DNA of 64,000 bases, from positions 1 through 64,000 of the forward strand of contig JBEVJC010000024.1 of NCBI GenBank assembly GCA_040510375.1. Reading direction: 5' to 3'. The notes under the pieces were generated by a model that saw nothing but the letters and a program-made list of their open reading frames with translations, made no database searches and was not told where the DNA came from. Position numbers and translations under genes: made by a program. Below are positions 35,312 through 42,486 of the stretch, in pieces. The stretch is from JBEVJC01 sp040510375. Lineage in GTDB: Bacteria > Bacteroidota > Bacteroidia > Chitinophagales > Chitinophagaceae. Numbering within the stretch: the first letter of the stretch is position 1; the number at the start of each line of letters is the position of its first letter.

Positions 35312-35355
35312 TGTAGTCAATTGACTACAAATATATGTGTAGTCAAATGCCTACG
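35312..35355 (-). promoter_or_regulatory. ArsR operator: perfect palindrome plus a degenerate copy
   Basis: TGTAGTCAATTGACTACA (35312-35329) is a perfect 18-bp palindrome directly before the arsR start. A weaker copy, TGTAGTCAAATGCCTACG (35338-35355), has its centre 26 bp further upstream. Two spaced sites suit cooperative binding of ArsR dimers. Binding by this ArsR is inferred from position. Confidence 0.75.
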
Positions 35356-35416
35356 CAAATCTTTTTTCGGTTTAGAATTTTACCTTTTTTACGTGGGGGG
35401 AGAGATCAGGATCTTT

Positions 35417-35860
35417 TCATTTTGGCACATCCTCGCCTTCATATTTATTCCATTCTGTCTTACATCCCGGAAATAAATATTTTATAGGGTTGTCGAATAT
35501 TCCTTCCCAATCGTCTTGCGGCAAATACTCTTCAACATCTATATCACTAAATGAACTAACAAATAGTTTAATATTAAAATCTATATAGAAAACAATATTC
35601 AGTATTTTAACATTTGTTAACTCACTTGAATCTATTTTGTCGACCTCTATTGCTTTTATAAAATCACGAATATCATTATCCGTTATTATTAACAAATTAT
35701 CTCTAAAGGTAAATTCCCAATCCTTTGGATTGTAATGAGGGTCATATTTTTTATAATTCAATATCCAATATGCTATCGGCATCAAATAAAAATTGCATTG
35801 CTCACTATATCTGATACCACCTAAAATATACCCTTCTTCAATCTTTTGCTGTATAGTCAT
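35417..35860 (-). CDS. Unknown acidic cytoplasmic protein, 147 residues
   Basis: I do not recognise a family. With the ATG at 35860 (MTIQQKIEEGYILGG) the protein is soluble, acidic and aromatic-rich: YLMPIAYWILNYKKYDPHYN, WEFTFRDNLLIITDNDIRDF and LPQDDWEGIFDNPIKYLFPG. Its size, acidity and isolated position beside other small unknown genes are typical of immunity proteins, but no toxin is present. The frame is open to 36016; the extra residues look non-coding. AT-content is high compared with the flanking ArsR operon. Confidence 0.65.
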   Translation of the reverse strand: MTIQQKIEEGYILGGIRYSEQCNFYLMPIAYWILNYKKYDPHYNPKDWEFTFRDNLLIITDNDIRDFIKAIEVDKIDSSELTNVKILNIVFYIDFNIKLFVSSFSDIDVEEYLPQDDWEGIFDNPIKYLFPGCKTEWNKYEGEDVPK

Positions 35861-36131
35861 CGTTCGGTCTTTCTGCATTACCAGTATTTTAAACCATGTT
35901 AAATTCCAGGCGCTCTTATTTATATTGAAACTGTTATTTGAAAAATAGCCCGATAACACAATTAAATTAATTGTACCCTTTCCATTTCCTGCAACTTCCT
36001 GCCGATTCAAGGTCATCTGCTTCGGTATAGCGAGCTTTAAAAAATTAATATAAACTCATTTACCATTATTACTCAGCTTTTGCAAACCCAATTTCACCCA
36101 GCATCTTCTGAAAGTCTGACGTTGGGTTACC

Positions 36132-36488
36132 TCATTCCATACTTTTATAAATGTCATGCAAAAAATCTTCATTAAAGTCGTTCAGAAGGACTTTTTCATC
36201 ATCCCGAACAAAATACAATTCTAACGACCCTTTATCCATGGTGTCTTCTATTGCCCTTACGCCATCTAAAACACATAACACCCCAAAAATCGCTGTCCTG
36301 ATAGAATCTTCGATAATCTGATTAACACATTCTTTTCCTCCGTCATCTAATTCAATATACCATGATTTAGAATCTGAGTTCGAGTCCGACGGTGTTATCG
36401 ATAAATCACCTAAATTTTTACCAACGTCACTTATGGCGCTTAATTCAACCACCTTCTTCAAGGCATACACAAATTCATTTGAATCCAT
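36132..36488 (-). CDS. Unknown small acidic protein, 118 residues
   Basis: This soluble, strongly acidic protein is of unknown family. Segments seen are NEFVYALKKVVELSAISDVG, KSWYIELDDGGKECVNQIIE and SLELYFVRDDEKVLLNDFNE. Its ATG lies inside the 3-prime end of the preceding gene (14-bp overlap with 36475-36774), so the two are translationally coupled. Such an overlapping basic/acidic pair of short genes recalls toxin-immunity cassettes. That reading is inference. Confidence 0.65.
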   Translation of the reverse strand: MDSNEFVYALKKVVELSAISDVGKNLGDLSITPSDSNSDSKSWYIELDDGGKECVNQIIEDSIRTAIFGVLCVLDGVRAIEDTMDKGSLELYFVRDDEKVLLNDFNEDFLHDIYKSME

Positions 36489-36774
36489 TTTTTTTCTTTT
36501 TAAAATATTCGGGATACCTTCCTTTATTAGCTTCTATAATTTTAATTAATACCGCTGGAGGCGTCTTTGTATACTTCCGCAGAACCCTTAATTCCTCAAA
36601 AAGCAAGCTCCTCAAATTCTGGACTCTGGAATAGTCGAAATGCCGTATTCGAATATGTTCATAACTCGGAATAGTAACGGCGATTCCATCCCCGGTGTCA
36701 AAATCTTTTATTATCCCTTTGATATCTTTTTTATTGGGAATGTGATGCAAGTCCGTTGTTATATTCTTTTCCAT
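36475..36774 (-). CDS. Unknown small basic protein, 99 residues, coupled to the next gene
   Basis: This short protein has its own ATG and a basic, Lys-rich C-terminus (EANKGRYPEYFKKKKNGFK). The N-terminal part has IIKDFDTGDGIAVTIPSYEH and IRIRHFDYSRVQNLRSLLF. No family is recognised and no secretion domain is attached. It overlaps the downstream acidic gene by 14 bp. It could be the detached C-terminal piece of a polymorphic toxin, a remnant, or a DNA-binding partner; none is established. Confidence 0.55.
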   Translation of the reverse strand: MEKNITTDLHHIPNKKDIKGIIKDFDTGDGIAVTIPSYEHIRIRHFDYSRVQNLRSLLFEELRVLRKYTKTPPAVLIKIIEANKGRYPEYFKKKKNGFK

Positions 36775-36998
36775 ATTTATTCGGATACGTTTTAACTGAA
36801 AAGAAACAGAGCTAGTGTTTGTATATCCATATGTTTATAGGCACCTCCAACAAAGCTCTGTCCGAAAAAACAACAAATCAAAAAGTAGCTCCCCGTTTAA
36901 CATTACTCCCTTTTTTGTTAGAAACTATCACGAAGTCTTGAAACGTATACCTACTGTATTTCTAATTTCCAAATATTATTTTCACCCTCCTAAAACAC

Positions 36999-37289
36999 TT
37001 AACCCGGATTATAAATCTGACTGATTGCGCGTAATACATTTGCCATCCTATCAAAGTCTACATAGGTACATGGCCTTGCCGTGTCTGAAACTAACATCCT
37101 TAAATTTTCAATATCATCAAACAACGATCCGGGATATATTGGGGTATCTGTATACGATTGCCAACCAGAGGTAGGAATAAATAAATACAAATCCTCTCCG
37201 ATTTCAATTTTATTCACTCCTTCAAATTCCAATTTTTCAATTATCCTTTTAAATATTTTCTGTAATTCCTCGATATAAATGGTGTGCAT
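36999..37289 (-). CDS. Unknown small acidic protein, 96 residues
   Basis: This 96-residue soluble protein begins MHTIYIEELQKIFKRIIEKL, an amphipathic helix. The next segments are EGVNKIEIGEDLYLFIPTSG and a final helical stretch, YVDFDRMANVLRAISQIYN. It has no signal peptide. I do not recognise it. Its size, acidity and lone position fit an immunity-type gene. The 225-bp gap before the next leftward gene shows no gene. Confidence 0.55.
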   Translation of the reverse strand: MHTIYIEELQKIFKRIIEKLEFEGVNKIEIGEDLYLFIPTSGWQSYTDTPIYPGSLFDDIENLRMLVSDTARPCTYVDFDRMANVLRAISQIYNPG

Positions 37290-37391
37290 AGTTTAATCAA
37301 TGTTGCTATTAAAGAACCTCATATATTTTCTGAAACTATCTTCCGTTATTTCTGTTCGACCCTCGGAATGTGCGACTTAGGCACTATCTTC

Positions 37392-37859
37392 TTATACATC
37401 CATCGTGGGTGGCAGTTCAATTAAAAACCGTAATAAGGCATAAAAGTTAATGTAAACTTGCTTGTCGAACGATACATTCCATATTAAGGGTGTTTCCGAA
37501 ATTCCTGTCAGCTTTGTATTTACCTCGCCAATTCTGTGACTATTGTTATACAAAATATAAATAGGATTCGTAAAGTACTGGCGAACGGATCTAAGTTTAT
37601 TGTCATTATAACATAAGTAAAAGGCACCTCGTTTTTTGGATAATAAAAGGCAAACTGGCAAAGACTGGTCCTTAATGGAAAGAACTTTTTTAAAAAATAC
37701 AATTTCATATGTGGTCTCTAAAATGCAGGCATTATCTTGAATAAACGATGCGTGGAGATTTCCTTTCCAATCAAACTTTCGTTCAACTTTCAGAAACTCA
37801 ATTCCATTATTCCACACTATAATATCATCTGTGAATTGCTCTACTTTATAAATATCCAT
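37392..37859 (-). CDS. Unknown 155-residue beta-rich cytoplasmic protein
   Basis: No family recognised. The sequence is dominated by short beta strands: DDIIVWNNGIEFLKVERKFD, ILETTYEIVFFKKVLSIKD, AFYLCYNDNKLRSVRQYFTN, YILYNNSHRIGEVNTKLTG. It ends in an aromatic helix (YINFYALLRFLIELPP). The alternating pattern suggests a beta-barrel-like fold similar in style to LURP-one or phospholipid-scramblase-like proteins. This is an impression only. Confidence 0.6.
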   Translation of the reverse strand: MDIYKVEQFTDDIIVWNNGIEFLKVERKFDWKGNLHASFIQDNACILETTYEIVFFKKVLSIKDQSLPVCLLLSKKRGAFYLCYNDNKLRSVRQYFTNPIYILYNNSHRIGEVNTKLTGISETPLIWNVSFDKQVYINFYALLRFLIELPPTMDV

Positions 37860-37922
37860 GAGTTATTCGGGTTCGTGTTTTTGGCGTCATAAATAATAGA
37901 AATACAGTATCAAACCTGGCTT

Positions 37923-38573
37923 TTAATCAGCTACCCGTCCATCAGGGAAATTTTCAGTTTTTATCAGTTTACCTTTAGCATCATAGGTTTTCCAATGACC
38001 ATACTTTTAAAAGTCAATTTCTACACTATCCTCGTACAAAGCAATTCCTTCCTCTGATACCAAACCATTTTTGTGGTAAAGTTGAACATAAGATTGAAAC
38101 GGCAACAGGATTGAATGTCCCTCATCATTTTTGACCCTTAAATTTCTATTATTTCCCAAAATCCGTTCAGTTAGAAATAAACTGCTCGTTTCATCATAAT
38201 AGTACCAAATACCCGTAGGTCTATCCTGCTCATACCAGCCAAATCCTTCAAGTTTTCCAGTTTTCCTGGAGTAAGATTTATAATTTCCGTTCTTTTTCCC
38301 ATTAAAATAATAGATCTCTTTCAAGCCTCCATCTTCTATCCAAAAGCCCTGCTTTCTCCCTTGTCCGTCTTTATGATTAATAAACGTGTCTTCAATTCCT
38401 GGTTGCCCCATTTTCTTGCGTTCTATTGCAAACCCCGGCTCTTGTGCTTTTGCGGCATCAGAGAATGTGGGTCCTTTCCTGACTTGATCGGTCGAGACTT
38501 CCTTGCACCCCCAAAAAAATAAGAGGGAACTAATAGCCATTCTTGCCAATATGCATGCGCAATACCTCATCAC
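37923..38573 (-). pseudogene. MORN/YwqK-like lipoprotein gene interrupted by an in-frame stop
   Basis: The first 188 codons (38573-38007) encode a lipoprotein with signal ...SSLLFFWGC and MORN/YwqK-type repeats (GRKQGFWIEDGGLKEIYYFN, GKKNGNYKSYSRKTGKLEGF, PTGIWYYYDE). At 38007 a TAA follows EIDF. The same frame then stays open for 27 more codons with another perfect repeat unit, KYGHWKTYDAKGKLIKTENF, before a second stop at 37923. A single GAA or CAA to TAA change would explain this. YwqK-like proteins are annotated as antitoxin-like lipoproteins. It overlaps the upstream gene by 4 bp. Confidence 0.75.
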
Positions 38574-38962
38574 CTATGAATTTTATACTCAAGAATAAAA
38601 TCTTCATATGAAAAATCATTGACGAAATAGACCGAATCCCTTACGCATATGGCAGCTGAATACAAAACCTCCTTGTTGAATTTAAAATTATCCTTCCCAT
38701 AATTAAACATAAGGTCATGAACATACTTCAAACTATCATTTTTTGTTTCAATAAAATTAACAACCTGATTAATCTCGTTAACTCCATCAGCATATGATTC
38801 CCAAATATTTTCATCGTCCCTGGACATAGAATCCAAAATAAAACGATCTGGAGTAAATATCACTATAAAACACTCTTCTTTCTCCTTATTAGAGTTGCCC
38901 CCATTTCTTGTCTGACAACTCAAGATAACAATTGACAAAAGCAAATAAATTAGCTTGTGCAT
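38570..38962 (-). CDS. Unknown small lipoprotein, 130 residues
   Basis: The start MHKLIYLLLSIVILSC is a lipoprotein signal with Cys16. The mature part is acidic and Asn/Asp-rich (NGGNSNKEKEECFIVIFTPD; DDENIWESYADGVNEINQVV; EVLYSAAICVRDSVYFVNDF). No family recognised. Its stop overlaps the start of the MORN-like gene (ATGA), so the two form one transcription unit. Periplasmic or surface-exposed location is expected. Confidence 0.75.
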   Translation of the reverse strand: MHKLIYLLLSIVILSCQTRNGGNSNKEKEECFIVIFTPDRFILDSMSRDDENIWESYADGVNEINQVVNFIETKNDSLKYVHDLMFNYGKDNFKFNKEVLYSAAICVRDSVYFVNDFSYEDFILEYKIHR

Positions 38963-39059
38963 ACAAATATTTTTTTTACAGCAGCATTCCGATATCTATC
39001 AACGACAAATCATTATGATTAAAATATCATTCAACAAGTGGCTGATAGCGACAAAATTA

Positions 39060-39647
39060 TCATCGACTTGTGTCAATCAAACCAATATCCCTAATCTTCC
39101 ATTTCACTTTTTTTGTCTGCTGAAGTTCGCTGTTAGCTTGTATATAAGTCTCAGTAGTTTCAAAAATTGAATCATTCCGAACCTTAAAACGAATGAACGT
39201 ATAGTCAAAGCTCTCATCGCGATCACAATCTGAATATATTATCTTGTTGGAGATATTCACATAATTGTCCGCCTTTAAAATAAGCAGAAATTTATACGTG
39301 CATGACATTTTATCGCTATAATTAATAATAGCTCCTTTAAGGCCGTTGTGAACATCGAAAACAGTGTCCCCGGTAAAAACAACATCTGAAAAAACACCTG
39401 TATAGTAAATGCTATCTAACATCGTATGTTTTCGTATCTGATCGATAGTCAATTTTTCTTTCCTTGTAATACTATCAAGAAAAGAAGAATGCGCAACTAA
39501 AGCAGATGCAATTGAAGCGACTTTTTTACTATTTCCTGATGATCCACTATCAATTCTACACTCCATCTCGCCAACTATTGTTATTGCTCCTTCTTGTGAT
39601 TGGCAAGACAGTAAAAGCGCCATAGAGGCCACTAGTAAAGTTCTCAT
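39060..39647 (-). CDS. Unknown lipoprotein, 195 residues
   Basis: MRTLLVASMALLLSC gives a lipobox with Cys15. The mature protein has EGAITIVGEMECRIDSGSSG, a helical part (ASIASALVAHSSFLDSITRK) and a beta-rich end (SCTYKFLLILKADNYVNISN; YTFIRFKVRNDSIFETTETY). I do not recognise the family. About 100 bp separates it from the next lipoprotein gene downstream and 138 bp from the one upstream. All are leftward and similar in style, though they do not look like close sequence relatives. Confidence 0.75.
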   Translation of the reverse strand: MRTLLVASMALLLSCQSQEGAITIVGEMECRIDSGSSGNSKKVASIASALVAHSSFLDSITRKEKLTIDQIRKHTMLDSIYYTGVFSDVVFTGDTVFDVHNGLKGAIINYSDKMSCTYKFLLILKADNYVNISNKIIYSDCDRDESFDYTFIRFKVRNDSIFETTETYIQANSELQQTKKVKWKIRDIGLIDTSR

Positions 39648-39785
39648 TTATTGATTTTTTTATCTCCAAGTACTCCGATGAAATGCGAAGCCGGTTCCTC
39701 CTGTATACCTCAAATTGCCAAAATGTTCCAACTTGGTCGCAACGCCCCCAGCTACAGTTCAATATTAATTGAACAGATATTATTT

Positions 39786-40343
39786 TTATCGCCTTAGCAA
39801 AATAATCTCCTTGACCTTTAGGTCATCCGGAATTTCATTAACTGAATATACTCCTCGTGTTAACGGAGAATCGAAATCCAGGTCCATTAAAAATGATATA
39901 CGTTGATCTTGTCTGGCTATCAAACCTAAATAACCATCAGGAAAATCATTCAGTCGTTGAGTATCTATCTCATTCAAAATATCTCTAAACTCAGATCCAA
40001 CTTTATAATTGCCTTTTGTTATTGAGGGTGATAAAATCCTGATCCTTTCTATTGTATCCGGTTTTTCCCAGCTGGTTTCCAATATCGCCTGAAGTTCATT
40101 TTTTTTATCCTCAAGAACCAATGCGTACCAGGAAATATCCTCGTCTTCAATAATGGTATCTTTAATGCCATAGAGTTTACTAAAAGCAGAACTAGCATCT
40201 CTGATATCCTTCATGCTCTTACCCAAGCCATCGTTCAAAAAAATATCCATGCTGACACCTTCCAAGTTGTATCTTTTTTGACCCTTGTCATTTGCACAAC
40301 TTAATGAAAGCAGTATAACAATGGTAGTAAGGTAAATTCTCAT
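39786..40343 (-). CDS. Unknown lipoprotein, 185 residues
   Basis: MRIYLTTIVILLSLSC is a lipoprotein signal with Cys16. The mature part contains EGVSMDIFLNDGLGKSMKDI, FSKLYGIKDTIIEDEDISWY, LVLEDKKNELQAILETSWEK and a final SVNEIPDDLKVKEIILLRR. No family recognised. The signal and the overall acidic/beta character match the other lipoproteins in this island. A role facing the periplasm is likely. Confidence 0.75.
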   Translation of the reverse strand: MRIYLTTIVILLSLSCANDKGQKRYNLEGVSMDIFLNDGLGKSMKDIRDASSAFSKLYGIKDTIIEDEDISWYALVLEDKKNELQAILETSWEKPDTIERIRILSPSITKGNYKVGSEFRDILNEIDTQRLNDFPDGYLGLIARQDQRISFLMDLDFDSPLTRGVYSVNEIPDDLKVKEIILLRR

Positions 40344-40485
40344 TTATTCTTTGTATAAGTATAAGACACAACCTCATCTGACAGGTATTAACTGACCGTT
40401 ATTCGAAAGCATTAAAAGGTTCAACCATCTCACCGGACCACCCCAAACGAATCGATGGTACGTCCATAAATTCAAAACCTGGGCA

Positions 40486-41019
40486 CTAACAACCCGATTG
40501 TCCATGGATTTTATAAACTCTCCTCCTGCTCCCTTTGTGTATTATCAATTCACCTTTAAAAAAAGCACCTTCTTCGTACTCGTCAAACATTTTAACCTTT
40601 AATTCCACTGTTAGTCCATCGCTTCCCCTAAAAACATCATTAAAGATCCCATCGCCACCCAACTCCCTGCTTTTTGTCGTGTCAATATTTAAAAAAGCTG
40701 TATCTCTATCAATAATCATTATGGCAACCTCACTCATATTGGATAAAAAGATATAGTTTCCTGACTCTATATCCTCCGAATTCAACATATAAAAATCTCC
40801 GCAACCATCAATTGTATCAGGGATAGAAGTAAACGCCGTTACATTCAGGAATGAATCGCGACCGACTGCTGTATTTTTTGCCTGAAAACTGTCTTTTTTA
40901 ATCACTTCATTACGGGGTTTTTTATCCGAATGACCACAACTTAGTACCATAATGAAAAACAGGGCGTGGCAGGATAAGCGTAAAAAAGAAAAATACGGAC
41001 TAACTGATTTAGAATTCAT
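40486..41019 (-). CDS. Unknown lipoprotein, 177 residues
   Basis: The ATG at 41019 (MNSKSVSPYFSFLRLS) gives a signal ending in FFIMVLSC with Cys28; a TTG at 41028 is a weaker option. The mature part has KPRNEVIKKDSFQAKNTAVG, SIPDTIDGCGDFYMLNSEDI, GNYIFLSNMSEVAIMIIDRD and LTVELKVKMFDEYEEGAFFK. No family recognised. The stop of the upstream frameshifted gene lies only 20 bp before this start, so the two were probably one operon. Confidence 0.75.
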   Translation of the reverse strand: MNSKSVSPYFSFLRLSCHALFFIMVLSCGHSDKKPRNEVIKKDSFQAKNTAVGRDSFLNVTAFTSIPDTIDGCGDFYMLNSEDIESGNYIFLSNMSEVAIMIIDRDTAFLNIDTTKSRELGGDGIFNDVFRGSDGLTVELKVKMFDEYEEGAFFKGELIIHKGSRRRVYKIHGQSGC

Positions 41020-41039
41020 ACAATTCAACTTAATAATTT

Positions 41040-41725
41040 TTAAAAGACTGACAGAACTTTTATTTGCTTTAGGATTTCATCTTCAAAATGAAAAAATATA
41101 TCAAATTCCTCACCCCTGGGGTCGCCAACGTCTACCACATTTACCCTGGTCAACAACGCAGCGTCAAAGCGTCCGAACAACTTTGTAAGGAAATTGACTT
41201 TGGTCATTCCGACTTCCAACCCATATGCCACTGGAATTGCATCTTCGATAAGCGCGTAATGCAATTTTATGGGATTTTTAATTTCGTCCTGGTGCTCTGC
41301 ATCATCTTCGGAAACCATTTCAGCCGGAGTCAACTTTTCGAACATTATGATGGAGAGTGGTGATAATAAAGCAGTGCCGTTAATGTTAGCCTTTGTCACA
41401 GGACTAAAAAATATGGTATCCCGTTCATCGAACATGGGCGCAAACCTGGATCTGATCTTTTTATGGGTACTATTTTCTCCAAAAGGCATCCATACTTCAT
41501 CTCCTGTGGTTACAATGGACAGCGTATCCCCCTCCAATACCATCAATATTACCTTTGTTACATTCAATAATTCAATTGGCAAAAGAATCACAGCGTGCTA
41601 TCTGATCTGACGAGATTAATTTCTGAATTACTCTCATTTAAACTGGATACCTTCCTGTAATCATTTCCGTCACAGGATGTTCCCACTAAAACCAGGAATG
41701 ACAGATATATTACTGATCGACTCAA
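41040..41725 (-). pseudogene. Lipoprotein gene split by a frameshift near 41590
   Basis: A TTG at 41725 opens a textbook lipoprotein signal (SRSVIYLSFLVLVGTSC) and runs SLNESNSEINLVRSDSTL to a TGA at about 41590. In another frame, directly overlapping this stop, a 183-codon frame starts with no ATG (GTG at 41591) and continues LLPIELLNVTKVILMVLEGD to 41040. Neither part makes sense alone: one is a lipid-anchored stub of about 45 residues, the other a body without a start. The simplest view is one lipoprotein broken by a single-base indel. A sequencing error is also possible. Confidence 0.65.
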
Positions 41726-41902
41726 GAAACTTTTTATTCACGAAAATAGTTTCCAGTCCTTATTATTTGTAATTCGCATCTGAAAGTTTCAGGATAAAAC
41801 CCTCCAGGTTGTATTAATTCGTAGGGGTAATCCCAAAAGATCATTGGTCGCACCATTAATATGCCTGTCCGGGATTATAAAATGTCTGATGGCAGACCAT
41901 CC

Positions 41903-42394
41903 CTAGCAACCCACCGTAGCCAGCGGTTTATGCCTCACCTTAAAATTCAGCGAATTCGCAATAAAACAAAGGCCGTTCGCTTTTTCATGCAGTTCATTTG
42001 CCTGCTCAATCATCGATTCAGCACTTACCACAACTTTGGGATAAAGGGTCACCGATACAAACCGTCCACCGCTGTCGGCGCTTTCTTCCATCATACCCTT
42101 GACCTGGTCAGTATACTCAACCACCACTACTCCGGCTTCCGCACAGAGATGCAGGTACCATAACATATGGCACGAAGCAATGGATGCGATAAACAATTCT
42201 TCGGGATTATATACGGCGCTATCACCTCTGAATGCAGGGTCAGAAGAAGCCCTTATGATTTCTTTGCCTTCTACACTGATTTCATGGTCGCGCGCGTAGG
42301 AACGGTAATCCGACGTGCCATGACCCCGGTTACCAGTCCACCGGACACCAACTTCATACTGGTGAGCATTTTTCATTATATGAAAGTATGCCAA
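41903..42394 (-). CDS. OsmC-family peroxidase-like protein
   Basis: This 163-residue protein has the OsmC/Ohr fold signature. PEELFIASIASCHMLWYLHL carries the peroxidatic Cys, and HEKANGLCFIANSLNF carries the resolving Cys. The N-terminus has YEVGVRWTGNRGHGTSDYRS, as in the YhfA/OsmC-like subgroup. It probably reduces organic hydroperoxides in the cytoplasm. An ATG at 42376 (MKNAHQYEV) is an equally good start; the six extra residues from 42394 are not conserved in style. Confidence 0.92.
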   Translation of the reverse strand: MAYFHIMKNAHQYEVGVRWTGNRGHGTSDYRSYARDHEISVEGKEIIRASSDPAFRGDSAVYNPEELFIASIASCHMLWYLHLCAEAGVVVVEYTDQVKGMMEESADSGGRFVSVTLYPKVVVSAESMIEQANELHEKANGLCFIANSLNFKVRHKPLATVGC

Positions 42395-42486
42395 ATTTAT
42401 ATTTAAGAATCAAGCCCTTAGCATTTTGTTGCCAATAAGAAATAGGAAATTTACGTATGTAACGTGTATTTACACTAAAGTTAATA

